The position numbers were made by a program, and so were the translations under genes. The notes under the pieces were generated by a model, which was not told the origin of the DNA, searched no databases, and was given only the letters and a program-made list of their open reading frames with translations. 64,000 nt of DNA from Oenanthe sinensis (Eukaryota > Streptophyta > Magnoliopsida > Apiales > Apiaceae): NCBI GenBank assembly GCA_028671895.1, contig CM053794.1:16540501-16604500 (forward strand). Direction: 5' to 3'. Below, in pieces: positions 11,700 to 23,398 of this stretch. How positions within the stretch are numbered: position 1 is the first letter of the stretch; the number at the start of each line of letters is the position of its first letter.

Positions 11700-12470
11700 G
11701 CATCCAAACCCACAACCTCAAATGAAGAAATGTTGGCTATTGTTACAACGACTTCGCTAGTGAAAGAAAAGGTGAAAAACCATCTAGGACAAGGTGCAGT
11801 TATGGAAGAAAGCATTCAAGAACAAGTCTTTTAATTGTTGGAGAAGAGACAAAAAATAATTGTTCTAAATAAGAAAGCCATTGTATGTATAAATTAAAAT
11901 TAGCCATTTTGTATAAATTGACAACATTTTATATTCAGAATTTACTTATTTAACTATAACATACACAAGCATGTAGAATAAACAAACCGTTGTATATGAG
12001 AGTTCTAACAATACTTTTAAATTAAGAAAAGATTTGTCTGTATAGAATTACAACAACAAGTCTCTTAGTCAGAAATGGTTGTGTAAATGCCTTCAATGTA
12101 TTGCATTTGTTTCTAAAAACACTTGTGGACATACCTATGCAACAATGATATTCATTTATAAAACTGTTATGTAAATGTTGATAAAACAACTCTTTCTATT
12201 TAAACAACCATTGTCTTAAGCCTTGAACAAGAACATATGTTATTTTTAAAACACTTGACTGACTTCATTTCACCCAAGTGTTTTTAAACATATCGTTGTT
12301 GTTTCTAGGTGTTGTACAACAATTTCTAGAACATGGGGCGTTGTCTTCCTATCTTTTAGACAACAGTTCGCGTACCGTTGTCTAAGGAGTATATGAGACG
12401 GCACCTCAATACTCAACGGGCAAACAGGGTGTTAGACAACGGGGGAAAACCGTTGTCTGTTTCAGTTTTC
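11700..12470. mobile_element. Decayed DNA transposon end, CACTA-like
   Basis: Contains scattered copies of (A)CAACGGTT / CCGTTGT-type words in both orientations. The clearest are two inverted pairs: AGACAACAG...CCGTTGTCT around 12357-12383, and a perfect AGACAACGG (12434-12442) with CCGTTGTCT (12450-12458). Subterminal motifs of this kind are typical of plant CACTA elements. I could not find terminal CACTA/TAGTG ends or a target duplication, so the class is a guess. Confidence 0.35.
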
Positions 12471-13191
12471 CTTATATTATATGTAATTATGATTTTATAT
12501 TTTTACACAAATTTACTTAACCTCAGCAACATCCGTAATTATAATCATTTATTATATTTATTAATACTATACTTTTTAAATTAATATGAAATTAAATATA
12601 TTAAATATAAGATGAGAGTAATGGACAAACCCCACTAATATGTAGAGTTATTAGATTAAGGAAACAGACTAGTAAAACTCTACAGTAACTATTATTGTTT
12701 TATTGTATTTTGAAATGTAAATTATATAATTACTCATAACATGAGTGCAAGAGTTTTATAAAATTTTATAGATAATTAATATATATATATATAGATATAT
12801 ATAATATATATAAAACTAATAAAAAGTAGAATTTATTTATCAATTTCCTAAATTAAAAATCATTAATTGAATCCTACATTCCTCTTGCATTATTATTATT
12901 ATTATTTGATAGAATTCCTCTTGCACCAAAATTTTAAATAACAGTCTTCCAGAATTTCAGAGTGTTGGAATATAAATTTAAATTAAATTATATAATACAT
13001 TATATAATTCTAACATCACAAACACATGCAGCATACTAATTATGCTATAAAAAAATCAGAACAGTCTGTCTTTATCTGAATCCTGAGCAATAACAATAAG
13101 TAATATGCTAACTACCTTGTGAGTTCTGATATCTTAGCGGTGGAGCAGTTAATGTTAAACGCAGGAAAGGATAATGAAGCACGTGGACACG
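12471..13191. other. AT-rich stretch with short microsatellites
   Basis: Holds an (AT)n run near 12779-12813 and an (ATT)n run near 12891-12907. No gene seen. Confidence 0.5.
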
Positions 13192-13885
13192 TTAACGTAC
13201 CTATAAACTTATATTAGGATAATTTGTTCGGTGAATTCTATATAGGTAAGAGTACTATTATTATTACAAAGTGTATCAATAAACTAGGTTCTTTTAGGAT
13301 TTGTGTGGTGGGTTTCTGAATTAATTAAGTTGTTACATTTATGTCAGTTTATTTTGGCTTCTTTCAGATTCGGAAATCGAAATTTAACCCGATTTTTGAA
13401 AAACACTCGTTATTTAATCCGGGTTATCACTTATAGTATCAGAGCCAACTCTCGAAAACTTGATTCGTCAAGTCGTCGGATGTGCGGGGACACGAAGGTC
13501 GGTGGTATTATCTTGCAATGGACAGAGGTCCAGATGTAAAGACACAAAACTAGTCATTATTTCAAAATGGCTAGAGAAGTACGATTTGAGCATATGAGCT
13601 ATCTCTTCGGTCTGACGACGTCAGAAATTTAAGTGGGAGAGTTTATAACGCATAATCCCCCATGGAGTAGATTGGGATAATGTGTTTAGTTAGTATATAG
13701 GTAAGAGTACTACTATTAAGTGCACTTACAAATCATAATCTTTTAGGGGCATGTGGTAGGCTTGTAGATTACCTAATTTGTTGCAATTGGGGCCAGTTTT
13801 CTTTCACTTTTTTTCCGATTCAGAAGTTGGGACTTGACCCGATTTTTAAAAAAGACTCCGGATTTGACTCGGGTCAAGTCCTGAC
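13192..13885 (+). mobile_element. TRIM A: miniature LTR retrotransposon, + strand
   Basis: Two LTR copies of about 240 bp (about 13192-13433 and 13644-13885) surround about 210 bp. A primer site TAGTATCAGAGCC lies at 13434-13446 and a purine tract TTAAGTGGGAGAGTT at 13629-13643. Both LTRs share ATATAGGTAAGAGTACTA and a later AACCCGATTTTT block. There is no coding capacity, as expected for a TRIM, which relies on proteins of other elements. The LTR copies are clearly diverged, so it is old. The right boundary is uncertain because the LTR end is itself palindromic. Confidence 0.75.
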
Positions 13886-13902
13886 TTCCGAATCCGTAAT
13901 AA
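13822..13902. repeat. Inverted repeat at the meeting point of the two TRIMs
   Basis: GACTTGACCCGA near 13832 is matched by TCGGGTCAAGTC near 13879, with outer arms GATTCAGAAGT and ACTTCCGAATC also pairing. Its loop is about 35 bases. Confidence 0.75.
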
Positions 13903-14458
13903 GTCAAAGTATATTGGCTCAAATGCAATAAATTAAATAATTCACAAGCCTACCACAAGACCCCAAAAGATCATGATTTGATGGTGCACTTAGTAGTAAT
14001 AATATTACTTATATACTAACTGAATAAATTATACCAATCTATCACATGTGGGACTGGGTCTTACAAACACCCCTACTTAAATTATTGACGTCCTCGTCAG
14101 GCCAAATAAATAGCTTATCGGCTCAGATCGTACCTCTCTAGCCATTGTGGGTTAATATCGGCTGGTTTCGTATCCCCACCTCCAGACCTCAGTCCATTGT
14201 GTGATAATATATCACGAGCCTTCGTGTCCCCACATCCAGCAAATTGACGAATCAAACTTTCGAGAGTTGGCTCTGATACCTATATACTGGCCCAAATAAG
14301 TCAAAGTAAACTGACCCAAATGCAACAACTTGGGTAATCAACAAGCCCACTACAAGACAACAAAAGATCATGATTTGTTGGTGCACTTAGTAGTAGTACT
14401 CTTACCTATATATTGACTGAACAAATTATCTCAATCTACTCGATGTGAGACTGAGGTG
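13886..14458 (-). mobile_element. TRIM B: miniature LTR retrotransposon, - strand, split by RT-2
   Basis: Same family as TRIM A, in reverse orientation. The primer site GGTATCAGAGCC (reverse complement) is at 14269-14280, the purine tract at 14066-14083, the 3' LTR lies left of 14065 and the 5' LTR is 14281-14458. The first 10 bp of the 5' LTR (TGTAACACCT on the - strand) lie at 37275-37284, because RT-2 inserted there. The internal part ends in AAGTAGGGGTGTT before the LTR start TGTAAGACCC. Confidence 0.75.
14454..14458. repeat. Target site duplication of RT-2, left copy
   Basis: AGGTG here and at 37275-37279, immediately outside the two LTR ends of RT-2. Confidence 0.9.
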
Positions 14459-15560
14459 TGTTAAACAGGATGAGTGTTGCAGAAGGGGGGTTGAATGTAA
14501 CTTGATAAATTATCACTAATCTTGCTAACAATAAACAAGAAATAATAATATCAAGTAAGAAATGCAAATAACGATAAACAGATAAAAGAGACAATGCTTT
14601 AAACTTTCAAAAATAATTTTATTATTTTTGTGTTTGTAACAACTAACTGGAAAATAAATTCCAGCTACAAAGAAATAAGAACAATGAATTTGCTAATGTT
14701 TCTAAGCTCAAGAAAAAACCTAGCTCAGTTGCATAAGGAAAAATGCTTGTGAGACATGTGTATTTATATTGAAACACATATCCCACTTACAGATGCACTT
14801 TCCTTTGTCCTAGAATAAAGTTTAAAATAAAAACAATGCTTTTCTTGATCTACCTTGTTTTCATTCCATTTGTAGATAAAGTGTACTGAGATGATGGAAA
14901 TCTCTGACTCCTTGTACACACTTTATCTTTTTGCTTGTCTTCTCCCAAGTTACAGTCATAGACTTGATAGACTAGATAGAGATGTCTAAATCATTCTTTG
15001 TACTTTCACTATCTAGTCTGCTACCTAAAACAGACTGTCAGCTTCTCCAAAAATTTACTGCCATCCCTTGGCTTCACTTTGTTGACAGTATCTATTGCTC
15101 CGCAGACTATGCTATCATTGCCTTGGAATTGCGCTAAACATACTGTCACCAAAACTACTGTCAACTATCCCTGCCAGATGTGTTGTCAGTAAAACTTGTT
15201 GTTTGTGAGTCTTCATTCTCCGCCAAGTTTACTGTCATTGAAATAGTTGTTGTCGTCTGTTCCTTTGTGTTTTCACTTAAATATGTTGTCATGGGTTTCA
15301 GTGTAGAATATTACTGTCATGGTTGTGATCCAAGATGTGCATGAACACTTTGTGAACTTTTACTTCAAGGATCATGTTATTGTATTTATACACGACATTA
15401 ACTTTTAGACTTACTGTCACTTATTTGGCTTTTAATCATACTATACAAATGATAACAAAACATAATGTCAATATACATATGACAGTACATTTTACTTAGT
15501 TAATTTCTAATTAATATAAATAACTTCTAGTTGATAATGTTAACACCACAATCCCTAATA
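14459..15560 (-). repeat. 3' LTR of RT-2 (1102 bp)
   Basis: On the - strand it starts TATTAGGGAT (TGTTAGGG in the other copy) and ends GTTTAACA. The motif TACTGTCA/TGACAGTA occurs about ten times between 15020 and 15490. The C-run (GGGGGG on the + strand) is at 14485-14490, near the LTR end as in the related families. Confidence 0.92.
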
Positions 15561-15575
15561 ATCTCCCCGAATTTA
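15561..15575 (-). other. Polypurine tract of RT-2
   Basis: Reads AAATTCGGGGAGAT on the - strand, directly before the LTR; one G shorter than in RT-1 and RT-3. Confidence 0.75.
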
Positions 15576-15949
15576 TTTTTATGAAAAATAAAGACAAATT
15601 CAAAGTAGATTGCAGATGCTAACTCAACTAACATAATTGAAGTATTTGTACAGAATGAAAATCTTCAAGAACAATTACAAGTACAACTTCTCAAGCTAAA
15701 TACTCATCTAGACTGATTAAATCTTCATTCATGACTTGAACTTCATTTACTTGGGAATTTCTTGTTCTTCAATTATTAATACAAAAACTTTAAATCTCTA
15801 ACCCTTGCCTTTTCTTCATCTGATTGGGCATAATCAACTACACACTCCAATACCTATTTCACCTTCAGAGCTGTGAAATCTCTCAAGTCCTTCAAGGTAT
15901 ATTAGTTCTCTACTAGTTCTCTGGTTATGCATAGGAATTATGCACTAAA
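15576..15949 (-). other. RT-2 3' noncoding region
   Basis: Between the ORF3 remnant and the polypurine tract; AT-rich, nothing else recognised. Confidence 0.4.
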
Positions 15950-18900
15950 CATATCTCTCTGAAATCTAGGCAATCAGGAAGCGTAGGCTTTTGTGAGTCT
16001 TTGTCTGTCATCACAAGATTATTCATCATTCCTGGAAACAATAATATCACCAATTACTTTGCTCAGATCCCTCTCAACTTCTAGGCTTGATCCTGTGATA
16101 AGTCTGAAGATTCTTTTTAGTAGAGCAGTGTTGAGAATCTTGAAATCTGTTGCTTTCACCTCAATGCCATCAATAATGATTCTTAAGGGATCTTGGAGAC
16201 TAGAGACACATAATTTATCCTTTTTGAGATTTTTTCATTCAATTGTGCACTTTTGAAGACAATTTCAGATTCTTTGATTCTCTTTTTGATCTTCTCAATA
16301 TTGTTCTTGGTTTTTTCCACCTCGTCATCAAACTTCTTCTTCTTCTCCCTTTTTTCCTTCTTCTTGGAATCACAGATATCAAGTGCTCTATTCTTCAAAT
16401 CAAATATCTCAAAATTTGTAATGCTGAGCAACTACTTAGTGATAAGTTCAATAATGTGAGAATCATTTTCAGTTAATCTCTTCAAATGATCAAATGAAAT
16501 CTTTTCAGATGATCCACTTTTGTTGTAGAAGATCATTCTGTCAGGATTCCTGAGAAGACATTTCTGAGTCCTTTCATAATCCATGTTCTTAGCAAATTCA
16601 ATCTTTTCAACTTGGTTATCAAGACTTGAATAACTTCCATGAGATTTTGCTCTTCAGGATATGGAAGTTTCTTCAATTGATCAACCAGTTTGGATAGTAA
16701 CTCAATTTTCTTTTCTTGAAATGACTCAATGCTCCAGAATTCTATCACCCCATCATCATTAGCAAAGATCACACCATCAGGATAGACTCTGGGTTCTGGT
16801 TCCTCAACTTCATTGAAATCCAAGGGATGAGGTTTGAAGGAGTCCATGAGTTTCAAGAATTTTCTGATTAACACTCCTCTAAAGACTTTAGTCTTTACAT
16901 CTAAATCCTTGACAATTATCAGCATCCTTCTTATTATGAAATAATCAGCTTCTTTCATATCATATCCCATTACTGTAGTTTTACCAGTGGAGTAGAGGAC
17001 GTGGATTTTTCTTAGAGTATTGAACTCAGAGCATTCAACAATAACTTTTGAGATATATTCTGTTTTTGCCTCAACTATGTTGTTAATGGTTGGCCTTCTT
17101 ACATCCAGATAATCAATATGAACTTTATCTGTTGTGAGCTTCCATCCAACTCTGCTAGGTTTTCTAGCAATGTTGATTCCTTCATTGCTAGGCTCAAAAC
17201 CTCCATGTGCATCAAGATAGGCTTTAGCTTTTACTCTGACCCTAGTCAATTTGATATATATTCTTCTTGATAGTAACTCCTTCCTTATATCTTCGTTGAT
17301 AGTATCTTTCATGACAGTAGGTTCATTGACAGTAGATTCGGGCACTGTGACAGTATCTTCCACCTTATCACTCCTGAAAACATCATTTCTGTCATTTTTA
17401 AAGTCAAGAACCACCTGCTTCAATACCTTCCCTTCAATTTCACTCTTATACTCATTCTCATTCTTCTCATCATCATTATCCTCCTTATTACCAGTTCTAG
17501 AAGATCCTTCACCATTATTGTTGTGTTAGCTTGAACTACCTGCACCTCCATCAGGCTTTCCATCATCATCATCATTTCCTCCATCAGAATTTTTCACCAG
17601 CTTATCAGTCTTCAATTTAGCAATTCTCTCAAATTATTTCTTCAACAATATCACCACCTTCATCACTTCCTCACTCTGCTCCAAAAACACTGAAATAGCT
17701 GTAAGCATCTTGCACCAATTTGGGCTTGTAAGAACTTACTTTTTCAGGATTCATCACTCTATATCTTGCATCACTTGAGATATAGTATTTGAAGCATAAT
17801 GGATTGTATGTGATTTATGGAATCTTCTCATTCACCAATGTCATCAGGGTCTTCTTTAGATTCTCATTCAGGAAAGACTTGTTAGTTTTGATTTTCAATC
17901 TAATTTCTTCAATCACAACAATTTCATATCTTCCCAAATACCCCAAACTTATATACCAACTATGTCTTTCTTCAGCCCTCACAATAGTCACCCATTTGTT
18001 ACTCTGAGCACCAACACAACTGCACTGAGAGTTGACTGTCTTATTAGATCATGAAATTTCTTGGGGTCTCTGTTGGGTGCCATCTTCAAGTTCAAAATTC
18101 TTTTATTGAATGCTGCATCCTGAAATACAACACTATTTTCATTTTCATCTATCATTAGCATTATGGTTTCATCCTTAGATAAATTCGCCTTTTCTTCAAA
18201 GAAGTAGTCATCAGGATTTTGAAAAGGAAGTTTCCTTTGCCTTTTCCAGACATAACAGCAGGGGCCTTCACACTTCCATCTTCAATCACTATGCCTCTCT
18301 CCTTGGGCCTTTCAATCCTCTTCTTCTCCTTATCTCCTCCAAGCTGTTGAGCAACCTCAGCAGCCACACTAGACAACAATGCTAGTTGACTCTCCCCTTG
18401 ATATGCAGCTTGAGTTTTCTCCTGTTCAGCCTCACCAACAAACACTTCATCACCTCCATTTTTCTCCCCCTTAGTTGAGGTAGCAACTGCAGGGTTAGAA
18501 ATTTTAGAGTTAAATTCTTCCAGTTTGGCAAAAACAGCTTTGAAGCCTTCATTCATCATATTTTCTAAATTAGACAACTTGTTGATGAGCTTCACATGAT
18601 TTTTTCCAACAGTATCCAGGTTCTTGGAGAGTTTCGAAACTTTATGAGGAAGGGATTTCAACCTTTCATCAGCTTGTTTGGATGATTGGGGGAAGTTGTG
18701 GTTCTCACACCCTCTTATTTTTTCTGAGTGATCTCATCAATCCTCACTTTTGAGCTCTCAAGGCCTAAGGCCTTTTCAGTTAGGGTGCTTTCTTTTATTT
18801 CATCATGGTCATGCTCAAGGCCCTCTTCTTTGGCCAGGGATTTTCTCTACCTCTCTATTCTTTTTGGCTCACTTCTCTTTTTTCTTTTTCTCTCCCTCAC

Positions 18901-20600
18901 TCAACCTAAGTGCAAGGGACTGAGCAAGTACACCTTGCACTGAAGATTTAGATTTTACCTTGAGTAAAGTGGAGATGAGAGCAGAATCATCAACAATTGG
19001 AGAAGTTGCAGCCTTTGGAGATTTGTTGTCAGGATCTTGATTGTTGACAACATATTTTGTTGAGAAAGTACTATCATGAGGATTGACAGTAACTGTGTCA
19101 CTAATTGCAACAGAGGTTGTGGCATCAATCTCTTCCACCCTTTGAGTAGAAGGTTCTTATGGATTACTTTGATCAGTCTCATTCAACTCTTAGAAAAGTG
19201 CATCAACATTCTGATCTTCAATGTTGGTAAAGTGTGATGCACTATAGTGGAATGAGTTGTGTTCCACATTTTGTATCCCTATGTTGTGTGTATCTTCAAG
19301 AATATGAGCCTCATGTTGAGTGAGTTCAACATGGTGTGCAGAGTCTTTACAAGGTGTCATGAGAGACTGGCCAATTTCAATAGATGCCTCCTTTTGAGAG
19401 GAAACATCTAGAGATAAGTTTTGTTCCCTATTTAGATCTGTGTTCTTTTGAGAGGACACAGTCTGGCTTATAGAGGTTGGTACCCTTGCTTTCTTTCTCC
19501 TATGCTCACCAGGGCCCTCTATGGGTTCTGTATTCAGACTACCACCCTTATTTGCTGCATCTAGTGCAGTTTCACCACCAATCTATGGAATGGATTATAT
19601 TCTAGGTTTAGTTGTCCTCTTCCTTTTAGAAACATGGTCCTTTTGGGAAGAACCAAGCTCTTAGCTAATAGACTTAGAGACTCTAGAAGGTCTGACTCTT
19701 TCAAAAGGTCTAGAGTGTGGGTTAGGAATGGTAAGGTCAACACCATTCTCATCACTCAAGAAAAATACATTTTAGTCCCCGACAATTTTTAAATTCAATC
19801 TATTCATAATTGAAAGCATGAAATCAGTAATAAACAATCCCAATTCTGAGTTAAGAGGTTTACTGGCTAACATAGAATAGGTGTTTTTCTTTAATGTTGG
19901 GGACTCCATGCATTGCACATTATCTAGATTAATTATACATACTACAGAGTTGATAATAAGTATAAAAAATCTATGATAGTATATTATGGGCTTTCTGCCA
20001 TCCTTCTTGCCAAGCACCGACTTGAATAGTGGCATCAGGAGCTTTCCAATATCAATTATGTAGTTGTGCATCATGGAATGCACAATCTTCCTGATGTAAG
20101 CTAGCACTTCATTCCAGCCACTTGTCTTGCTTGACATGGCTCTAGTGACATCATCTAGAATCATGCTTCATTCTTTGTTCAAGTATTTTCTATCCATGCC
20201 TTCTGACGGGTACCAATCATCACTATCAGGGCTTCTCTTGGGTCCAGTGTACCCAATCATCTTGAAGAACTTTAAAAGTTGTTCTTCACTTGCAAGCTCT
20301 TGAAAAAGAAGCTTTAACTTAGAGAGCAGTGTTGACATGAGTAGAGTTAATGGTGTATGAGGTACCATTGATTTGAAATTTAAAGAATCTTGAGTCCTGC
20401 TCCCCCTCATACGTTACAGAGGTCCACAACTGTGATAACTTTGGAATTTCCAACATAGGACTGTTGTTGAGAGAAAATGGCAAGTAAGAGTTATTCATGA
20501 AGCCAATAAAAGGTTTGAAGCCTTCACCAGCTTCACCCACAGAAGTCATTGTGGTGAAGTTGGTTTGGGCAAGAGAACAAATGATTTGAGGTCTAGACAT
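15950..20600 (-). pseudogene. RT-2 ORF3, heavily broken
   Basis: The start is ATG 20600-20598 (MSRPQIICSL...). The N-terminal part (GFKPFIGFMNNSYL..., then LSQLWTSV...) aligns with the start of RT-3 ORF3 (FKFWVRFLNLYS..., LQQLWTSAV...), so the two are homologous. Stops and frame changes split the rest into pieces at 20410-20168, 20164-19772, 19459-19190, 19138-18869, 18661-18161 and 17423-16533. The 17423-16533 piece (296 residues) is the best preserved and ends in a YPEEQN block like the YPEPKN block of RT-3 ORF3. A Lys/Glu-rich coiled coil lies at 16431-16183. The product's function is unknown; no membrane segment is seen. Copies of the family motif TGACAGTA lie inside the coding (17311, 17326, 17349 and 19083). 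Confidence 0.75.
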
Positions 20601-20670
20601 GGTTAAGAGTTTGAAGGTTTAGAAATTTATAGCAGTTTAGAGAAGAAGTTGCAGAGAAAATAGAGGGTAA

Positions 20671-21401
20671 TGTGAATCGATCGAGAAGTCCAGAAGAACA
20701 ATTCGAGAATTTAGCCAAAAGAACAATCGAGAAGTGATAGGGCAAGTATCCATTCGAGAAGTCTAGTCTAATCGAGAAGTCATCAAATAAAGTATGCAAT
20801 CGAGAAGTCTAGTCATTCAAGAAGTAAGCTACTCATGGAAAAATTGAGAAGTTTCAGCATGTACCTAATCGAGAAGCCAATCACCATGACTTCTCGAAGT
20901 AAAATTAACAGAGTATTCGACTGTTTCAAAGAGCTAGTTTCAAGGAAAATTGTAGAAGAACAAGACAAATAATATGCAGCTCTGTCATCACAGGCTCAGT
21001 CAAACCTGTGGAGATGGAGACAAGTCTACAATGTAGCTTGGAAGAAGAACAAGACAAAGGCAGAAGAGATAAGGCTGAAAGTAAAAGACTATCAACAGAT
21101 TGTATTAGCTAGAAATAGATAGTAGTCGAATGTAAAGTTTTTCTTGTCTATTTCTAGTTTTAGTTAAACCGTCTAGTACGAACATGTGCCAAAAGACATG
21201 TTGTCTATATAGCCTATATATAGCCTCATTAGTAAGAATTTTAGCAAATTGTCAAGTGTTCTCAATACCTTGTAACTCCTAAGATCAAGAAGCTGAGATT
21301 CAACTCAATAATATCATATTATAGTAATTTAAGTCTAATAAAATATTAGATTGAAAGTAAATGTGTTTCTATTTATATTCCACAATCTTATAGAACACTG
21401 T
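20671..21401 (+). repeat. Truncated LTR related to RT-6, part 1
   Basis: Matches the RT-6 LTR from about 49488 onward in the same orientation: CGAGAAGT repeats, then the GACTGTTC.AAGAG block, a TATA-like TATATATAG at 21215-21223, and so on. It lacks roughly the first 330 bp of the LTR. It continues after RT-3 at 36714; the last bases, ACTGT (21397-21401), are the RT-3 target duplication. Confidence 0.85.
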
Positions 21402-22675
21402 TGAAAGGCAGAGTGTTTAAACTTGTAACACTATAATTTATGTAACTCAACTAAAGAAAAGATACTTAACCCGAAGACAATCAAGAACGAGAAGTCACAA
21501 AGAAATCAATACAAATGAAGACAAAGTAATTGATACAATTCAACATGTTAAATATGATCAAACAAAGAAGAAATCATTGGAAGAAGTTCAAGTCAAAGTT
21601 GTTCATGCCCCAGTGATTTGTACCTCAAAGAATCAAGATCATAACTATCAGTATCAATAAGACTAATTGATTTCAAGTGAAAAAGAAGGAAAGCAATTGT
21701 TGGAAAGCCACATTTCTAATTGAACATGGTAATCTATTCAGAAGCAAGAAACCTATCAAGACTAGTCACTTATGAACCAGACCAGTGCATCAAGTGTCAG
21801 GACATTGGTAGCAAGTTCATGTCAGTAGTAGAGATCCAAGTTCAAGAGCTTGTTGAAGAAAATAGAAGACATGAAGAAATCACAAGTTCAAGATGTTGCA
21901 TTGAAGTTTCAAGTTGAAGCCCAGAATTTCTCTAAGTACTTACAAGGGAACCTATGTAGAAATTCCTATCTAGAAAATCTGGATAAGTTTCTACTTAGAG
22001 CCAAGTAGAAATTCTGGAGATGGAAATATTTTCTAAGTACTCAACTCAGGAAGCTATCTCGAATTTCCTATGTAGAAATTCTTAAGTCGAATTTCCTATG
22101 TAGAAATTCTGGAGGTGAAAATATTTTCTAAGTACTCAGGAAGAAGGCTATCTCGAATTTTCTATGTAGAAATTCCTAAGTAGAAATTCCTATGTAGAAA
22201 TTCTACTTAGAATTCGAGATAGAGCCAAGTAGAATTTCCTATGTAGAAATTCTACATAGAGGAAAGTTTCAACATGACACATGGCATCATCCTGGTGGCA
22301 GATTTCCAAGCTTTCAAGACAAGATAAGATTCACGTGGACAACATTGGGCCACTCATATCTTATCTTTTGAAGACTACAAGTCATAGATTACAAAGTAGT
22401 ATAAATAGAAGTACTTGTGTAACTTATCAAGAGAGCAATATTCGAGAGAAACACTTGTAATAAAGAGAGAGTATATTCACAGAGCTTAGTATCATTTACT
22501 ACCCTATTTACTTCTGTTGTACTATTGTAATGAATGTTGTAGCAACCCTTTCAAGTTATATATAAGACATATATTCCTTGAATCATTGTGTTCATTTATT
22601 ACATAGTATTTATTGCTCCATAAATATGAAAAGTTGTATTCACCCCCCCCCTCTACAACACATTTGGACCTAACA
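21402..22675 (+). repeat. 5' LTR of RT-3
   Basis: TGAAAGGCAG...GGACCTAACA. TATA box TATAAATAG at 22400-22408, the likely promoter. Repeats of TAGAAATTCC and TCTCGAATTT at 21940-22260 form the family motif block. C-run at 22643-22651. A 65-codon ORF at 21720-21917 is identical in both LTR copies, as expected for young LTRs, and is not evidence of a gene. Confidence 0.97.
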
Positions 22676-22677
22676 AT

Positions 22678-22689
22678 TGGTATCAGAGC
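22678..22689 (+). other. Primer binding site of RT-3
   Basis: TGGTATCAGAGC, perfect match to initiator Met-tRNA, two bases after the LTR. Confidence 0.95.
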
Positions 22690-23398
22690 CTAATGTTTGA
22701 CAAACAAAACATAGATCCTTGTGTTTGGTAGAAGATTAATGAGTTTTCTCTTCCAGATCTAATTTTCGAGTTTTTCTTGAAAAGTGTGCCTTAATTTTTT
22801 TGGTGAAAACTCATCCCAAAAATTATTTAAATACTCCAGGTGTGATTATTTAGCTTGGGTGGATTTTAGATAATTTTTGTGAATTAATCTGGGTACTTTG
22901 GTTTGTAGTGTTCTTCATTGTTCTTGACAAAGAAGACAAACCCAGTAACTTTTGATCTTCTTTTCAAAAAGACAAAAAGTGTAAAAGGTGTTATTGGCTT
23001 TTGATTGGACAATATACTCACAGAAAAAGGGAATTGTCAGAAGACTCTGTACCTTTCACGTGGGTGTTAGGTGAAGTTAGGTGAGATTAGTCATAAAAGT
23101 CAAAAAGTGTGAAAGTGACCTGCAGCAAATTTTCTCCAAGGCAAAAGTTCTACATAGAATATCTACTTGACAATTTCTACTTAGAAATTTCGACTTGAGC
23201 AAATTTCTACTTGGTGAAATTTCGACTTGGCAAAAAGTTCCACATAGAAATTTCGACTTAGCCTAGTCTTGTGTACTTAGAATTTTTTTTATGACCAGTT
23301 TTTGAACTTTGATTTATTTTGAGATAATTCAATTTTCTTTTAATTACTACTCAAGTAATAAGAAAAGTTTATTATCTCTACTTTAAATCTATATTAAG
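22690..23398 (+). other. RT-3 leader with family motif copies
   Basis: Noncoding, 709 bp. Between 23140 and 23280 it holds six to eight imperfect copies of the (TTTC)TACTTAG/TTTCGACTTG word seen in the LTR and in the spacer after pol. This may be the packaging region. Confidence 0.7.

Noticed and set aside
13434..14280. Primer-site words read as parts of full-size copia elements
   Set aside because: Their LTRs are about 200-240 bp with only about 200 bp between them, so TRIM elements fit better.
21720..21917. 65-codon ORF in the RT-3 LTR, also at 35757-35954
   Set aside because: Identical only because the two LTRs are nearly identical; no sign of coding.
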